Source of the DNA: Fimbriimonadales bacterium
Lineage (GTDB): Bacteria; Armatimonadota; Fimbriimonadia; Fimbriimonadales; ATM1
DNA length: 7,799 bases
Reading direction: 5' to 3'
Assembly: GCA_025922995.1 (NCBI GenBank)
Contig: JAICGT010000047.1
Location: 1-7,799, forward strand
Below, in pieces: positions 6,383 to 7,799 of the stretch (position 1 is its first letter; every line of letters begins with the position of its first letter). The notes beneath the pieces are model-generated. The model worked only from the letters and a program-made list of their open reading frames with translations, was not told the DNA's origin and made no database searches. Both the position numbers and the translations under genes were made by a program.

Positions 6383-6445
6383 TCAGCACGTTCTACCCCC
6401 TCGGCGTGAAGGAACGCGGGTGCACCTGTCGAAACTACTATCGCC
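6383..6445. promoter_or_regulatory. Divergent intergenic region between hydratase and M14 peptidase
   Basis: These 63 bases separate two divergent start codons and must carry, or border, promoters for both directions. On the + strand TACTAT (6436-6441) fits TANNNT and ends four bases before the peptidase ATG. No -35 box is evident, and there is no Shine-Dalgarno sequence before that ATG. The 8-base perfect palindrome GGTGCACC lies at 6419-6426, near the middle; it may be an operator or chance. On the minus strand a GAGGGGG run lies upstream of the hydratase ATG, but at an unusually long distance. No clear minus-strand -10/-35 pair was found. Confidence 0.35.
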
Positions 6446-7799
6446 ATGCTTCGCAAAATTGCCTGTTGCCTCCTGCTCCTGGGTTCGTGGGCTTTCGCCA
6501 ACGACAACGCCGCATATACCGCCAAGATCAAGGAGTACACGACTGAACCGTTCTTTTTGACGGAACTCGTGGATCATCTGCCGGACAGCGCCACGGTGCC
6601 TTCCCCTGACAAGATTTTGGGCTACGTAATCGGCACTCCGAACAAACTGACGTACTCTGCGGATTGTGCTCGCTATTTCCGCGAGTTGGACCGCGCGTCG
6701 GAGCGGGTTAAAGTTATTTCGATGGGACGGAGCGAAGAGGGCCGCGAGATGGTGGTTGCCATCATAAGTGACGAAGCAAACATGGCTCGGCTCGACCATT
6801 ACAAAGACATCACCGCTAAACTGGGTGACCCTCGCGGATTGCAAAACGCTGAGGAATTGATTAAAGAGGGATTGCCTTTTTATTACGCCACGGGCGCGAT
6901 GCACAGCACTGAGAGCGGTAGCCCTGAAATGCTGATGGAATTGGCTTATCGCCTGGCTGTGGAAGAAACGCCGTTCATTCAGACGATCCGCAAAAACAGT
7001 TTCGTGATGCTAACGCCGGTTCTAGAAACCGACGGCCGCGACCGATATGTGGATACGTATTATTATCGAAAGCAAAATCCGGATAAACCCGCGATCCCGC
7101 TGATCTATTGGGGCAAGTACGTTGCGCACGATAATAACCGCGACGGCATGGCGATTTCGCTTGCGATGAGCAAAAACCTCATGAAAACGTGGTTCGATTT
7201 TCATCCGCAGGTTTTGCACGATTTACACGAGAGCGTTCCCTATTTGTATATCTCGACCGGCACCGGCCCGTATAACTCATGGCTAGATCCGATCACGATC
7301 GACGAGTGGCACATCATGGCGTATCACGAAGTGAACGAAATGACGCGGCGCGGCGTGCCCGGAGTTTGGACGCACGGCTTTTACGACGGCTGGGCTCCGA
7401 ATTATGCGTTTTACGCCGCAAACGGCCACAACGCGATCGGGCGGTTTTATGAGACCTTCGGCGGTGGCGGAGCGGATACCGGTATTAGGAACGCCGGCAG
7501 CACATCGCGCGAATGGTTCCGCCCGAATCCACCGTTCCCAAGCGTTAGGTGGAGCATTCGCAACAACATAAACTTGCAGCAAAGCGCGCTTTTGCTGGGC
7601 TTAAACAACGTCGCTGCGAATAAAGAGAAGTTTCTTCGTAATTACTATTTGAAATCGAAGCGCAGTGCAGATAAGGCGCGCAACGAGGGCCCGGTTGCGT
7701 ACGTGTTGCCTGCGAGTGAGCCGCGGGGCGCCCAACAGAAAGCTCTGTTAGACATGCTGGGCCGGCAAGGGATCGAGGTCCATCGGCTTGATAGAGCCA
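6446..7799 (+). CDS. Secreted M14-family zinc carboxypeptidase (3' partial)
   Basis: The first 451 residues of a metallopeptidase that runs off the window. The N terminus MLRKIACCLLLLGSWAFA is a typical Sec signal peptide (basic start, hydrophobic core, AFA before a likely cut after residue 18), so the enzyme is exported to the periplasm or medium. The catalytic domain lies at about 65-340. Zinc ligands of the M14 pattern are H153 and E156 in AMHSTESGSPE, and H261 in HDLHESVPY. N231/R232 in HDNNRDG resemble the substrate carboxylate-binding Asn-Arg pair, and E336 in RFYETFG is a candidate for the general-base glutamate. The family removes C-terminal residues or processes peptides; the substrate is unknown. 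The start is set by the signal peptide. Beyond residue 400 (VAYVLPASEPRGAQQKALLD onward) an additional C-terminal region begins, as in the long M14 proteins of 800-900 residues, which are often annotated as carboxypeptidases. Confidence 0.9.
   Translation, partial: MLRKIACCLLLLGSWAFANDNAAYTAKIKEYTTEPFFLTELVDHLPDSATVPSPDKILGYVIGTPNKLTYSADCARYFRELDRASERVKVISMGRSEEGREMVVAIISDEANMARLDHYKDITAKLGDPRGLQNAEELIKEGLPFYYATGAMHSTESGSPEMLMELAYRLAVEETPFIQTIRKNSFVMLTPVLETDGRDRYVDTYYYRKQNPDKPAIPLIYWGKYVAHDNNRDGMAISLAMSKNLMKTWFDFHPQVLHDLHESVPYLYISTGTGPYNSWLDPITIDEWHIMAYHEVNEMTRRGVPGVWTHGFYDGWAPNYAFYAANGHNAIGRFYETFGGGGADTGIRNAGSTSREWFRPNPPFPSVRWSIRNNINLQQSALLLGLNNVAANKEKFLRNYYLKSKRSADKARNEGPVAYVLPASEPRGAQQKALLDMLGRQGIEVHRLDRA

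Noticed and set aside
6383..6904. Minus-strand open frame of 173 residues opposite the peptidase start
   Set aside because: Antisense to the signal peptide and catalytic domain of the M14 protein; no motif or ribosome-binding evidence.

Overview
The window is a gene-dense stretch of bacterial chromosome of moderately high GC, with no RNA genes, mobile elements or CRISPR repeats that I can see. The taxon cannot be fixed from the sequence. The gene content (a dnaG-rpoD type operon, a leucine-catabolism cluster and a secreted M14 peptidase) fits a heterotroph, possibly of Armatimonadota or Acidobacteriota type, but that is only a guess.

Left block, + strand, 1-2965: four genes packed with almost no spacing. 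They are the C-terminal end of a probable DNA primase (dnaG), a primary-type sigma-70 factor (rpoD, joined by an ATGA overlap), a class I SAM-dependent methyltransferase, and a stand-alone RecB-like PD-(D/E)XK nuclease with a four-cysteine (probable Fe-S) signature. Spacing of -4, +5 and +3 bases suggests one transcript, a variant of the macromolecular-synthesis operon carrying two unusual passengers.

Middle block, - strand, 6382 down to 2962: four genes in the order methylglutaconyl-CoA hydratase, biotin carboxylase, biotin-carrier protein, HMG-CoA lyase. These are steps of leucine/isovalerate breakdown: 3-methylcrotonyl-CoA is carboxylated to 3-methylglutaconyl-CoA, hydrated to HMG-CoA and cleaved to acetyl-CoA and acetoacetate. 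The junctions are +3, -4 (GTGA) and -4 (GTGA). The carboxylase alpha chain, normally one polypeptide, is broken into two reading frames inside its BT (linker) domain, exactly where a GGAGG ribosome-binding site precedes a GTG start. No carboxyltransferase subunit and no isovaleryl-CoA dehydrogenase lies in the window, and the hydratase is the first gene of the unit.

The left and middle blocks meet tail-to-tail with overlapping stop codons (2962-2965), leaving no intergenic terminator. Right block, + strand, 6446-7799: the start of a secreted M14-type zinc carboxypeptidase, cut by the window end. It is divergent from the hydratase across only 63 bases.

The most noteworthy points are the split carboxylase alpha chain, the atypical promoter-contacting residues of the sigma factor, and the methyltransferase/nuclease pair attached to dnaG-rpoD. 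No gap longer than 63 bases lacks a gene.
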